Below, piece after piece: positions 10,615 through 20,814 of a stretch of 64,000 bases of DNA. The translations under genes and the position numbers were made by a program. This DNA is from Anomaloglossus baeobatrachus (lineage: Eukaryota > Chordata > Amphibia > Anura > Aromobatidae). Location: contig NC_134357.1 in the NCBI RefSeq assembly GCF_048569485.1, forward strand, positions 108,670,744 through 108,734,743, read 5' to 3'. The notes under the pieces are model-generated. The model did not search any database, was not told the DNA's origin, and was given only the letters and a program-made list of their open reading frames with translations. How positions within the stretch are numbered: position 1 is the first letter of the stretch; each line of letters starts with the position of its first letter.

Positions 10615-11446
10615 ACCTTTCTTTGAAAAGTAGTGGCGACTGGGAATCTGGTACCAGGCGAAAAGGCAGCATTTCGGTAGCCAACAGCTTACAGAGGGCG
10701 ACAGTCAACCTCTTAGCTTTGTCATGGGTCGGAGGAAATGGCCTTTTATTTGTCCACATCTGAGGGACAGAGATCTGGCTGCTGTATGGAAATGGTGGTG
10801 AGTAGTGTGTCCCTGGAAAAATGCAGGTTTGTGAGGATAGTGCAGGCGGAGACATGATGTTGCCTTCATCCAACGTTGGTGCTATCGATGTCTGCGAGAG
10901 CTGTACATCCGCACTTGTTTCCCCTTCCAAACCACCTGATGACCTACCAAGCAAACTGCCTGTTGCGGTTACAGTGGTGGAAGGTGTTCATGGAAAACCA
11001 GGTGTGACAGCTGTCCACACAATCATAGAAGATGAAGAGCGCGCAGATGCACTGGAAGGGGCAGGAAGTAGTTGGCCCGCTACGCTAGGCCGCATTGCAG
11101 CACAGTGAGCTTCCTACTGGGAATTATGCTTGGTATTCATGTGACGATTCATGGAAGAAGTTGTCAAACTGGTGAGCTTTTTGCCTCTACTTATAGATTC
11201 CCGACAAATTTTACAGATCACATGATTTGGGAGATCCTTTGTAAGGTCAAAAAAGGATCAGGCTAGGCAAGGCTTAGAGGTCATGCGACCTGCAGAACCA
11301 CCCCGACTTGTGCTCAGAGGCAGAGTGGTGGTTGAGGATGCAGTTGTAGACGTGCTACCAGTACTCCGACTCTGTCCAGGAAGGCGCAAGGTAACTTCGT
11401 CGTCAGTTGCATCCTCCTCCACCGCCTCTGTTGACCTCCTCAAGTG

Positions 11447-14110
11447 AGAGAGGGGAGCCAGCACGATCTGAAATTGGCATGCATCATATAAAAAGTGAAA
11501 ATTCACAGATTTATTCCAACTGTACTACAATAAAAAAATGAGATTTTTAGCAAATAATTGATCAATTTTTTGAGCCACCCCTGCCAACGTCACGGCAAAT
11601 CTCAATAGGGGGGTCCTACTCTACATTCTGTATTTCATGTGCCATGCGGCCTCCTAGATAAAGTTAAAAGCAGAACCATAATAGAGCACACATACCTGTA
11701 ACCTGTATATAACCGCTTCTATGTTGCAAAAAAGGCACTTGTGGATAGAGACCAGCCCAGGTCCCAGCATGTGGAGCAAGCTCTGCACCATACCAGGACT
11801 ATATCAGAACTGATCCTCCCAGTGCCAAACAGCAACCATTGATAAAGGCGGACCAGATCCAAGATGGTGCTTAATTAGCATTGCCTGTGGAAAGGGGTGA
11901 GGTAACTGAATCTGAACAGCTACCAACAGGAGGAATACAAAGCAAACCAAAATCAGGCGTGCATGGCATGGTGGTGACCGGCCACCAGAATTTGTAGCAT
12001 AACTACGACCAAACAGAGAGAGAGGGGAGCCAGCACGATCTGAAATTGGCATGCATCATATAAAAAGTGAAAATTCACAGATTTATTCCAACTGTACTAC
12101 AATAAAAAAATGAGATTTTTAGCAAATAATTGATCAATTTTTTGAGCCACCCCTGCCAACGTCACGGCAAATCTCAATAGGGGGGTCCTACTCTACATTC
12201 TGTATTTCATGTGCCATGCGGCCTCCTAGATAAAGTTAAAAGCAGAACCATAATAGAGCACACATACCTGTAACCTGTATATAACCGCTTCTATGTTGCA
12301 AAAAAGGCACTTGTGGATAGAGACCAGCCCAGGTCCCAGCATGTGGAGCAAGCTCTGCACCATACCAGGACTATATCAGAACTGATCCTCCCAGTGCCAA
12401 ACAGCAACCATTGATAAAGGCGGACCAGATCCAAGATGGTGCTTAATTAGCATTGCCTGTGGAAAGGGGTGAGGTAACTGAATCTGAACAGCTACCAACA
12501 GGAGGAATACAAAGCAAACCAAAATCAGGCGTGCATGGCATGGTGGTGACCGGCCACCAGAATTTGTAGCATAACTACGACCAAACAGAGAGAGAGAGGG
12601 GAGCCAGCACGATCTGAAATTGGCATGCATCATATAAAAAGTGAAAATTCACAGATTTATTCCAACTGTACTACAATAAAAAAAATGAGATTTTTAGCAA
12701 ATAATTGATCAATTTTTTGAGCCACCCCTGCCAACGTCACGGCAAATCTCAATAGGGGGGTCCTACTCTACATTCTGTATTTCATGTGCCATGCGGCCTC
12801 CTAGATAAAGTTAAAAGCAGAACCATAATAGAGCACACATACCTGTAACCTGTATATAACCGCTTCTATGTTCTGAACAGCTACCAACAGGAGGAATACA
12901 CTTTTTATATGATGCATGCCAATTTCAGATCGTGCTGGTTCCCTTTTTTTCTCTGTTTTGACCGTAGTTATGCTACAAATCTGGTGTCTGACCAACACCA
13001 TACCATGCACGCCTGATTTTGGTTTGCAATATATTCCTCCTGTTGGTAGCTGTTCAGACACAGTTACCTCACCCCTTTCCACAGGCAATGCTAATTAAGC
13101 ACCATTCTTGGATCTGGTCCGCCTTTATCAATGGTTGCTGTTTGACACTGGGAGGATCAGTTCTGATATAGTCCTGGTATGTGTAGGGCTTGCTCCACAT
13201 GCTGGGACCTGGGCTGGTCTCTATCCACAAGTGCCTTTTTTGTAACATGGAAGCGGCTATATACAGGTTGCAGGTATGTGTGCTCCATTATGGTTCTGCT
13301 TTTAACTTTATCTAGGAGGCCGCATGGCACATGAAATACAGAATGTAGAGTACATCTATTGAGATTTGCCGTGACGTTGGCAGGGGTGGCTCAAAAAATT
13401 GATCAATTATTTGCTAAAAATCTCATTTTTTTATTACAGTACAGTTGGAATAAATTTGTGAATTTTCACTTTTTATATGATGCATGCCAATTTCAGATCG
13501 TGCTGGTTCCCTTTTTTTCTCTGTTTTGACCGTAGTTATGCTACAAATCTGGTGTCTGACCAACACCATACCATGCACGCCTGATTTTGGTTTGCAATAT
13601 ATTCCTCCTGTTGGTAGCTGTTCAGACACAGTTACCTCACCCCTTTCCACAGGCAATGCTAATTAAGCACCATTCTTGGATCTGGTCCGCCTTTATCAAT
13701 GGTTGCTGTTTGACACTGGGAGGATCAGTTCTGATATAGTCCTGGTATGTGTAGGGCTTGCTCCACATGCTGGGACCTGGGCTGGTCTCTATCCACAAGT
13801 GCCTTTTTTGTAACATGGAAGCGGCTATATACAGGTTGCAGGTATGTGTGCTCCATTATGGTTCTGCTTTTAACTTTATCTAGGAGGCCGCATGGCACAT
13901 GAAATACAGAATGTAGAGTAGGACCCCCCTATTGAGATTTGCCGTGACGTTGGCAGGGGTGGCTCAAAAAATTGATCAATTATTTGCTAAAAATCTCATT
14001 TTTTTATTACAGTACAGTTGGAATAAATTTGTGAATTTTCACTTTTTATATGATGCATGCCAATTTCAGATCGTGCTGGTTCCCTTTTTTTCTCTTTTTT
14101 TTCTCTTTTT
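11447..14110. repeat. Palindromic satellite block inserted in the transposase gene
   Basis: Units of about 572 bp start near 11447, 12019 and 12591 in direct orientation; the third is cut short near 12871. After a short junction, units continue in inverted orientation from about 12901 to 14110. Direct copies match each other almost perfectly, and so do the inverted copies, but the arms differ from each other at many positions. The block is flanked by the 16-bp word TTGACCTCCTCAAGTG at 11431-11446 and 14111-14126. Reading frames within it are repeat artefacts. Confidence 0.9.
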
Positions 14111-14744
14111 TTGACCTCCTCAAGTGCCTGACTGTGGGTTGACAGTAAGTGGGATCTAGAACTTCAGCATCAAGCGTTGTTTTTGCACTCCCCTCGCCCT
14201 GAGACCTAGCCTCTTCCTGCCCTGACCGAATATTTAAGTTGTCATCCCAATCTGGTATTTGTTTCTCATCGTCATCAGTATGTTCCTCATTGTCTCCACC
14301 AACAAGTGTTACAGTTTGGGAATGAGGGTCTACATTATGCTCATAAACTTGGACATCAGGGCCTGAATCTGAGTCACAAAGCTTCTGGGCATCACTGCAA
14401 ACCATTTCCTGGTCTGTACTCACTGTAGCTTGGGAGCAAACCTCTGATTCACAGGCTAAAGTGTGACTGAACAGCTCTGCAGACTCAGCCATCTCTGTTA
14501 CACCATACTGTGCAGGGCAGGTGGATACTTGAGAGCTTGGAAAAAGCAAGTGTGATTGGGATGACAACTCAGAGGACTGTTGGTTTTTGGATGATGACGT
14601 TGAGGTGGAGGAGAGGACACTTGTTGGAGCACTTGAGATCCATTCAAGCATGTTCTTTTTTTGTGCATCATCTACCTTTCTTACAGTTGTTCGGGTCCGT
14701 AAAAAAGAGAGCACATCGGATTGTCCACGGAAAGTAGTAGACAT
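14046..14744 (-). pseudogene. hAT transposase N-terminal acidic/Ser-rich segment
   Basis: This 232-aa frame starts inside the transposase N-terminus (MSTTFRGQSDVLSFLRTRT). It is Ser/Thr- and Glu/Asp-rich and ends in PTVRHLRRS, where the coding sequence meets the satellite block. The same HLRRS sequence resumes at 11446 on the other side, proving the two sides were once contiguous. Residues after HLRRS in this frame are encoded by inserted satellite. Confidence 0.75.
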
Positions 14745-15039
14745 TTTACTTTTGCTACAAGATGGCTTATCTTCAGCAGATGTTAATGTAGCTTTGCCAC
14801 CTTCCCCACGGACACAAACATTTTACCTTTTCCAACACGACTGTTCCCCTTTTCACCAGCATCTGCCATTTTGCCACTCATTTTGTTAGCGACAAGATTA
14901 GCTACTTAAAATGTGGTAGCAAAAATTGAGAGGTGGTGTAGATTGCAGAGGTGGTCTAGCTTTATTGACAGCTGAAGAACCAACACTGACTATCCCTGAT
15001 AATGCAACTATGGCCCTAAAACTGGCAGCACTGTTTGCT

Positions 15040-15321
15040 ATAAGAATAGCGTAGCAAAATGTGCATGAGGCTTGAATGCAGAGGTGGTGGGACTTGCATG
15101 GCACCAGTGGGACACTAAATTAGTATAGCAGACACTTTGTGGATGCCACTTATGTTCAGCACTGTTTGCTATAAAAATAGCATAGCAAAATGTGCATGAG
15201 GGTTGAATGCAGGGGTGGTGGGACTTGCTTGGCACCAGTGGGACAACAATGGAGTATAGCAGCCACTTTTTGGATGCCACTTATGTTCAGCACTGTTTGC
15301 TATAAAAATAGCGTAGCAAAA
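15040..15321. repeat. About 125-bp tandem repeat of the hAT, left portion
   Basis: Units share ATAGCGTAGCAAAATGTGCA, GGCACCAGTGGGAC and GGATGCCACTTATGTTCAGC. Two full units and part of a third precede the LINE insertion point. The array resumes after the LINE, so it was one continuous array upstream of the transposase start. Confidence 0.85.
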
Positions 15322-17130
15322 GCTGCATACCTTGCAGATGACATTATACTTTTTATGGCCGAAGTGGAGAGAGACTTGCCGAGGGTACTAGACTTGTTGG
15401 ATGAGTTTGGTACTTTTTCTGGGTTTGTGTTAAATAAAGCGAAGTGTGAGGTACTTTATCTTAGGGAAAGAGATGAACAGAAAAACAGAGGTGAAAAAGT
15501 GTGCGATATCCCCTTAGCCAAAAAAAGCATAAAATACTTGGGTATAAAAATGGGGCGGAAAATAGATTGGGTGTATAATTAGAATTTCCCCCCTGTAATA
15601 ACTAAAATAATCACAGAGCTGGAGAGATGGCAGAACCTACCTCTTAGTCTCCTGGGGAGGATACACCTATTGAAGATGATGAGTATCTCAAATCTACTAT
15701 ATCCCTTACAAACCATCCCAATGTTGCTAAAGCATAACGACATACGGAAAATAGAAGAAGCAATTAGAAAATTCATATGGAAAGGTCGTCTCCCCCGAAT
15801 AAAACTGCAAACCCTTATGATGGCCAAGGAGGAAGGAGGCACAAATTTACCAATATAAGGGGTACAATCTAGTTTGTATGGCCAGACATATAGTGGATTG
15901 GTTGAAAGATACTACTTGGCATTCGGATGTGGAATTGGAAAAAGCGTATGCTCACCCGTGGAACATAGTAGCACTCTTACATACACCACAGGGCCTCCTT
16001 CCCACTAAAATCAAGCAAACAGTGATCTTCCGAGATACAATTGCAGCGTGGAAAGAAATAAGGAGGAAGTTAAAACTATCATGGCGAATTTCCAAGCATT
16101 TGCCATTTTGGGGGAACCCCACCTTCACGGCTTTGAGGGAAAACAGCTTGTTACAGGAGTGGAGGGAAAAAGGGATACAAAAGGTGGCACATTTGCTTCA
16201 TAAGGAAGAAAACAGATGGATGAGGCAACAGGAGATAGTAGATAAATTTGGGCTGAGGGCACACCAGGCGCTACAATACGGGCAAATAAAGGGTTTGGTA
16301 ATGTCCCTACTGGTGCGGGTCGAGGAAGAAACGCGTAATAATGTCATGGACGACTTTCTTCTTCCCATGGAAGAAAAACCAACCATAACAGCATTATATA
16401 AACGGTTCAAAGGGATTTTTATCCAGAAAGAGCCAGATCAAATTTTTAAAAGTTGGGTGCAGCAATTGGGAGGGACAGGTATGGAGATAGGACAACAAAT
16501 TTTAGATGGATGGAGAATCTTGAGGAAAAGTGTACTGAGCGAGGTGTGGAGGGATACGCAGTTCCGAATTATGCACAGGGCAATCATAGCATTCAACATC
16601 CCGGCGTCAGCTGCAATGAGGGATCGCAAAATACACTGCCCAAAATGTAAGCTCAGAGATGCAGATCTTTTCCATGGTCTTTAGGACTGCCCAACAGTAA
16701 GAGCTTTATGGGAAAACATAAGAAATATGGCGGAGAGGTTGTGGAAGAAAAACATACCTCTGAGTCCACTGAGATACCTATTCCACTGTGAGTCAGGCGA
16801 GGGTGAGAAATCTATGGAGGGAGGGGGGGCTAGTCCGATTTTGTTTCACTCTATATGCCTAATGGTTAAACGATTAATCCTAAAGCACTGACTAGATGAC
16901 CGGCTACCTGAATTTGGCGAGATTATCGGGCAGCTTAAAGCCTTACTCAATCTAGACTGGCGGGAGGCAGAACGAAGTAAGGAACAAGGAAATAAAACAT
17001 TTATAACAAAATGGAGGGCATTTTTTCTGCGCTATCACACTGAAACAGAAATAATTAACTACATGACACCATTTAGATCAACGACATGGTATTTACTGGA
17101 GGAAATAAATGGCTCGTTGGAAAGTTGAAA
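15322..17130 (+). pseudogene. L1-like ORF2 C-terminal half
   Basis: Frame 1 (to about 15582) holds LADDIILFMAE and IKYLGIKMGRKID. The next part (15670-15858) holds LLGRIHLLKMMSISNLLYPLQ and FIWKGRLPRIKL, typical L1 thumb sequence. The longest open part, 15878-16684 (268 aa), ends in a Cys-containing segment (KIHCPKCKLRDADLFHGL) like the C-terminal Cys motif of L1 ORF2. At least three frame interruptions are present; not functional. Confidence 0.85.
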
Positions 17131-17414
17131 GTACCCATAGATAATTAGAAGGAAGAAGAACCTATGGTGTTAGACATAAAGAATGGGAGTTGGTATTTCC
17201 GGGGTGGAGTGGACCACCTCTATAAAGTCAGAAAAGAAGCTGGCTGCGTGGGTTGGGGGGAGGGCTAGGGAAGTTCAAGGTTCTTGATTTATAGTTTAAA
17301 GAGAGATAACACAAAAGAACACAATATTATTATGACCCAATTGTGATTAATGTCTATCTCATGTTTATGTTATGATATGTAAAAAAAAAATAAAAATTAT
17401 TGGTTAAAAAAAAA
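15322..17414 (+). mobile_element. 5'-truncated L1-like LINE, 2.1 kb
   Basis: The insertion begins within the RT palm (AAYLADDIILF, the catalytic Asp pair), passes through the L1-type thumb and C-terminal region and ends in an A-rich tail at 17379-17414. It sits between imperfect direct copies of AAAATAGCGTAGCAAAA (15305-15321) and AAAATAGAATAGCAAAA (17415-17431), consistent with target-primed reverse transcription into a repeat unit. 5' truncation is usual for LINEs. Confidence 0.88.
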
Positions 17415-17830
17415 AAAATAGAATAGCAAAATGTGCATGAGGGTTGAATGCAGAGGTGCTAGAAAATGCTTGGCACCAGTGGGACAACAATGGAGTATAG
17501 CAGCCACTTTTTGGATGCCACTTATGTTCAGCACTGTTTGCTAGAACAATAGCGTAGCAAAATGTGCATGAGGGTTGAATGCAGGGGTGCTGGGACTTGC
17601 TTGGCACAAGTGGGACACAAAATTAGTATAGCAGCTACTTTTTGGATGCCACTTATGTTCAGCACTGTTTGCTATAAAAATAGAGTAGCAAAATGTGCAT
17701 GAGGGTTGAATGGAGAGGTGCTGGAAAATGCTTGGCACTAGTGGGACAACAATGGAGTATAGCAGCCACTTTTTGGATGCCACTAAGTTTCAGCACTGTT
17801 TGCTAGAAAAATAGCGTGGCAAAAGTGGGC
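17415..17830. repeat. About 125-bp tandem repeat of the hAT, right portion
   Basis: Continuation of the array broken by the LINE: units restart near 17422, 17555 and 17690 with the same AGCAAAATGTGCATGAGG phrase. They belong to the 5' region of the hAT. Confidence 0.85.
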
Positions 17831-18479
17831 AGGTGGGTACAGTGGCCGGGTTCTCTGGGCCAGTGGACAGGAAAGGAAGCCTCACTTTCTATCACTCCTA
17901 ATGGTGAAATGCAGCAAGGAATTCCCTGAGCTTAGGTACACAGACGCTGTTACCTGAAGCTGCATACAGCGTTTCCACGGATCTGACTGTCACCTATGGC
18001 TCTGAGCCCGAGAAAATGAGCCCTGAAAAGGGCTGAAATAAACTTCTGTACCTAATCTGTAGAGCGCTGTGTGTACAGCGTACACAGCCAGAGCGCTGAC
18101 AGGAGCTGCGTGAGCGGTGACTGCTACCTACACGCAGAAAGCAGATAATGGCACCGTGAGGGAAAATGGCCGTATTTATAATGCAAGGACATGTGACATG
18201 GACAGCCTATGACACATGCCCCTGCTTCTCTGGCAAAGAAGACCACTTAGCTGTGTGTGTGTCTGGGATTGGCTGACATGCTGGCCCACCCCACTGCATG
18301 CGCGTTTAGGGAAGAAAAAAAAAAAAATTAAAAAAAAAATGGCGATCGCCATTATCCCAGCAGCACTGATCTAAACGCGCCGCCCCCGCACACTATACGC
18401 TGAAATTAGATAATAATGTGAATCACAGAGTGACTCACACTATTACAGTGAAATGCCAGCTAGTAACTAGCCAGGCTTT

Positions 18480-18610
18480 TTGCTGATCGAACCGTTCTCG
18501 AACGTAACACGAGCTATCGAGCTTTTAGCATGAAGCTCGCATTGGCGTTCGATCTCGAGCACCCCCAAAATTACTCGAACATGAAATTGGCGAACCTCGA
18601 ACCTAGAACT
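18480..18610. repeat. Right subterminal TCGA-motif cluster of the hAT
   Basis: Eight or so TCGAAC/GTTCGA/ATCGAGC words occur within 130 bp of the right terminus, mirroring the left end. They are inferred transposase binding sites. Confidence 0.6.
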
Positions 18611-18804
18611 TTGCTCAACTCTACTCACTGTTACTATTGGAGAGCTGTCAATAAAAACAAAAGACTGTAAAATACAAAAAGGAGAGCATAACAGTGCACA
18701 GACACAAAGACCACCACAATGGTGCACCAAAGCAAAGACCACACCAACGGTGCATCAAAGTACCCTCATTTGGATATTAAATAAAAGTAGATTTTTCTGG
18801 TAAT

Positions 18805-19075
18805 ATTAAAGGGAACCTGTCACCAGATATGTCCCCTATAAGCTGTGGCCACCACCAGTGGGCTCTTATATACAGCCTTCGAACGTGCTGTGTATAAGAA
18901 CCCAGGCCACTGTGTAGAACATAAAAATCACTTTATAATACTCACCTAGAGGGCTGTGCAGTGCAGACTGGTCGGATGGGTGTCTCCATTCTCCGGTACC
19001 GTTACCGGCGCCTCATCTTTCGGCCATCTTTGTTCTCCTTCTAGTGTGAGGGACAGCATAGGGACCCCTATCCCT
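18805..19075. mobile_element. TTAA-type MITE fragment (AGGGAACCTGTCAC family)
   Basis: It starts TTAAAGGGAACCTGTCACCA and continues through GCCACCACCAGTGGGCTCTTATA. The same start and interior recur at 60504-60780. The mirrored right end is missing here, so this is a truncated copy. Confidence 0.6.
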
Positions 19076-20140
19076 CATTATCCAACAAGTCCCACCATGA
19101 CAACCCCAATCTGACACTCACAAACAGACAAAGAGATTTCTTGTTCTATTGGATGAGTAGCTGTTGCACAATGAGATATACATAAAAACAAGCCCTAATA
19201 TGTCTCATTCAGCAAAAAATACAAATTTACAGCCCTCAGAGTATGGTGATAAGAAAACAAATTATTTTTTGTAAAATTTTGTTTTTAGTGTGTAAAAGTA
19301 GCAAACCATAAAAAAGCGATATGTCTGGTATCACTGTAAACATACTGAGCCAAAGAATAAATTGGTCTTATTACTTTTACTGCATGTTGAGCAGTGCAAT
19401 AATAAAAAATAAAAACAATAAGCAAATTACAGGTTTATATTCATTCTGTGTCTTAAAAATCTGAATAAAAAGCGATCAAAAAATGTTGTATATCACAAAA
19501 TTGTATCCCACAAAATCTTCAACTCATTGTGCAAAAAAAAGCCCTCATATAGCCTTGTTCACCAAAAAAGAAAAAAGTTACAGCTCAAAAATCTGGCAAC
19601 ACAAAAACAATTTATTCTAAAAAAGCATTCGGACTGTGTAATTGAAGCAGAACATCAAAAAAACAATATAAATCTGGTAACGCTGAAATGCAACCGACCA
19701 GAAAAATAAATCCTTCATATCACTAATACCACATGTTGAACAGTTGAACAGAGTAAAAATAAAAAATAGGAACTATTCCTGGTCTGTTGTCAATTTGATC
19801 CTCCTACTTCCCAAAAATCAGAATATGGTTTGTTTAACATTTATCCTGCTCTCTCCACTGAGCACTTACATCAAGGCTTCCATGTAAATCCCCAAAACAG
19901 TGACTCAGACAAAACTTCTTAAAGAACCACTCACTATAATGAGGCAGATGGAAACTTTGGACCCCGTCTGGTTTCTGCTCCGGCCCGATGGAGCCCCATC
20001 TTTTCAGACATCTTTTTAACTCACAAGTGTGGATGACCACAGTTCTGTGAACAACTTAAAAGATTAATGACTTGATATCATGGATCAAAAATGTTAAAAA
20101 AATGTATAAATGTTTATTGCTCAACACGTTAAAATTTAAT
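19076..20140. other. Unclassified AT-rich repeat-like sequence
   Basis: No coding potential or termini were recognised. Phrases such as AAAAAGCGAT, CATGTTGA(A/G)CAG and GCCCTCATATAG(C/T) recur in slightly changed form within the stretch, so it is probably an old, internally duplicated interspersed repeat. Confidence 0.3.
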
Positions 20141-20190
20141 TCTAGTACATGGTTGGCAGAGCAAGGAACTAAAAATATACAGTGATAGCA

Positions 20191-20230
20191 CTACGCATTT
20201 CGGCGTTATCTGCACACCTTCATCATGGTC
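20191..20230 (-). ncRNA. Hammerhead-like motif (PLE-type remnant)
   Basis: On the minus strand TGATGA is followed by GGTG, a 9-nt loop, CGCC and then GAAA. Stem II therefore forms four pairs (one G-U) between the two conserved core blocks. The base before TGATGA is A instead of the required C, so activity is unlikely. Flanking sequence is AT-rich and noncoding. Confidence 0.45.
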
Positions 20231-20724
20231 TAATATACTATGGTTACTGATCACTCTATATACAAATGGAAAGGTTTCCTTCACCAGGTATAATCTAATT
20301 AAAAAGGGGTGTGGATTACCCATTACCATATGTACAAAAAAGTTGTATTTCATTCCAGATTAACTATATTGACATACAACAAAAGAAGGATAACAAATGG
20401 GCATTAAGACTGTCTCAAGCTTATGTAGTCATATATAAAGCAATAAATGGTATTGGTAAAGGGAAACTGATTAGTGAAAAAAATATTTTGTCTAAGTGTG
20501 GTTCCCTTATAGCATAATTAATAGTAACCTTATCAATAATATAAGATCTTTTCTTTGCTATCCAGAGTAAAGATCCAGTTGCTCTCACGGTTCAGTAGTT
20601 ATCAACGATTAAAGGAAGACTGAAAATCCGACACCAGCAATGAATTGAAATCTAAACATGATTTATTAAAGAAAATGAAAAACCCAACATAAGGGCATGT
20701 GGAGCATATTTGAAAAACAAGGAA

Positions 20725-20811
20725 ACGTCAACGCGTTTCAAGCACAAAAAGCTCTTATTCATGAATAATGTTCATGAATAAGAGGTTTTTGTGCTTGAAA
20801 CACCTTGACGT
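20725..20811. ncRNA. Head-to-head pair of hammerhead-like motifs
   Basis: A minus-strand copy (20731-20765) and a plus-strand copy (20771-20805) of one motif lie back to back, forming a palindrome. Each has TGAATAA, then GAGC or GAGG, a TTTTTGT loop, GCTT and GAAAC. They look like two PLE-type tails in inverted arrangement. The core differs from the hammerhead consensus, so this is a homology claim only. Confidence 0.45.
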
Positions 20812-20814
20812 TGC

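Larger units (their letters stand above)
8540..14883 (-). pseudogene. hAT transposase, split and frame-disrupted
   Basis: The transposase cuts and pastes the hAT and reads right to left. Its N-terminal start is near 14883 (MSGKMADAGEK). A Ser/acid-rich segment lies at 14744-14115. After a 2.66 kb satellite insertion come a BED zinc finger near 11110-11215 (VICKIC, then RHMNTKH; C-x2-C and H-x4-H), the catalytic core (10954-9547) and the hAT dimerisation domain (8540-9400, WPELSTYALEIL...VFSAAG). There are frame changes near 14790, 10615 and 9550, a stop just after the BED finger, and the satellite block. It is clearly dead. Confidence 0.9.
7844..18623 (-). mobile_element. hAT DNA transposon, 10.8 kb with nested insertions
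   Basis: The termini are TAGAGATGAGC on the left and its near-inverse GCTCAACTCTA on the right. They are flanked by a perfect 8-bp duplication, CTCACTGT, at 7836-7843 and 18624-18631; 8 bp is the hAT signature. A hAT transposase runs on the minus strand. Removing a 2.66 kb satellite block (11447-14110) and a 2.1 kb LINE (15322-17414) leaves about 6.0 kb. The identical target duplication suggests moderate age; the broken transposase shows this copy is not autonomous. Confidence 0.93.

Noticed and set aside
11258-14114. Repeated small frames around 60-95 aa that recur two or three times
   Set aside because: They recur because the 572-bp satellite unit recurs; no coding signature.
14900-17830. 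CRISPR-like regular repeats of about 125 bp
   Set aside because: Units are contiguous with no unique spacers, the genome is clearly eukaryotic, and they belong to a hAT.
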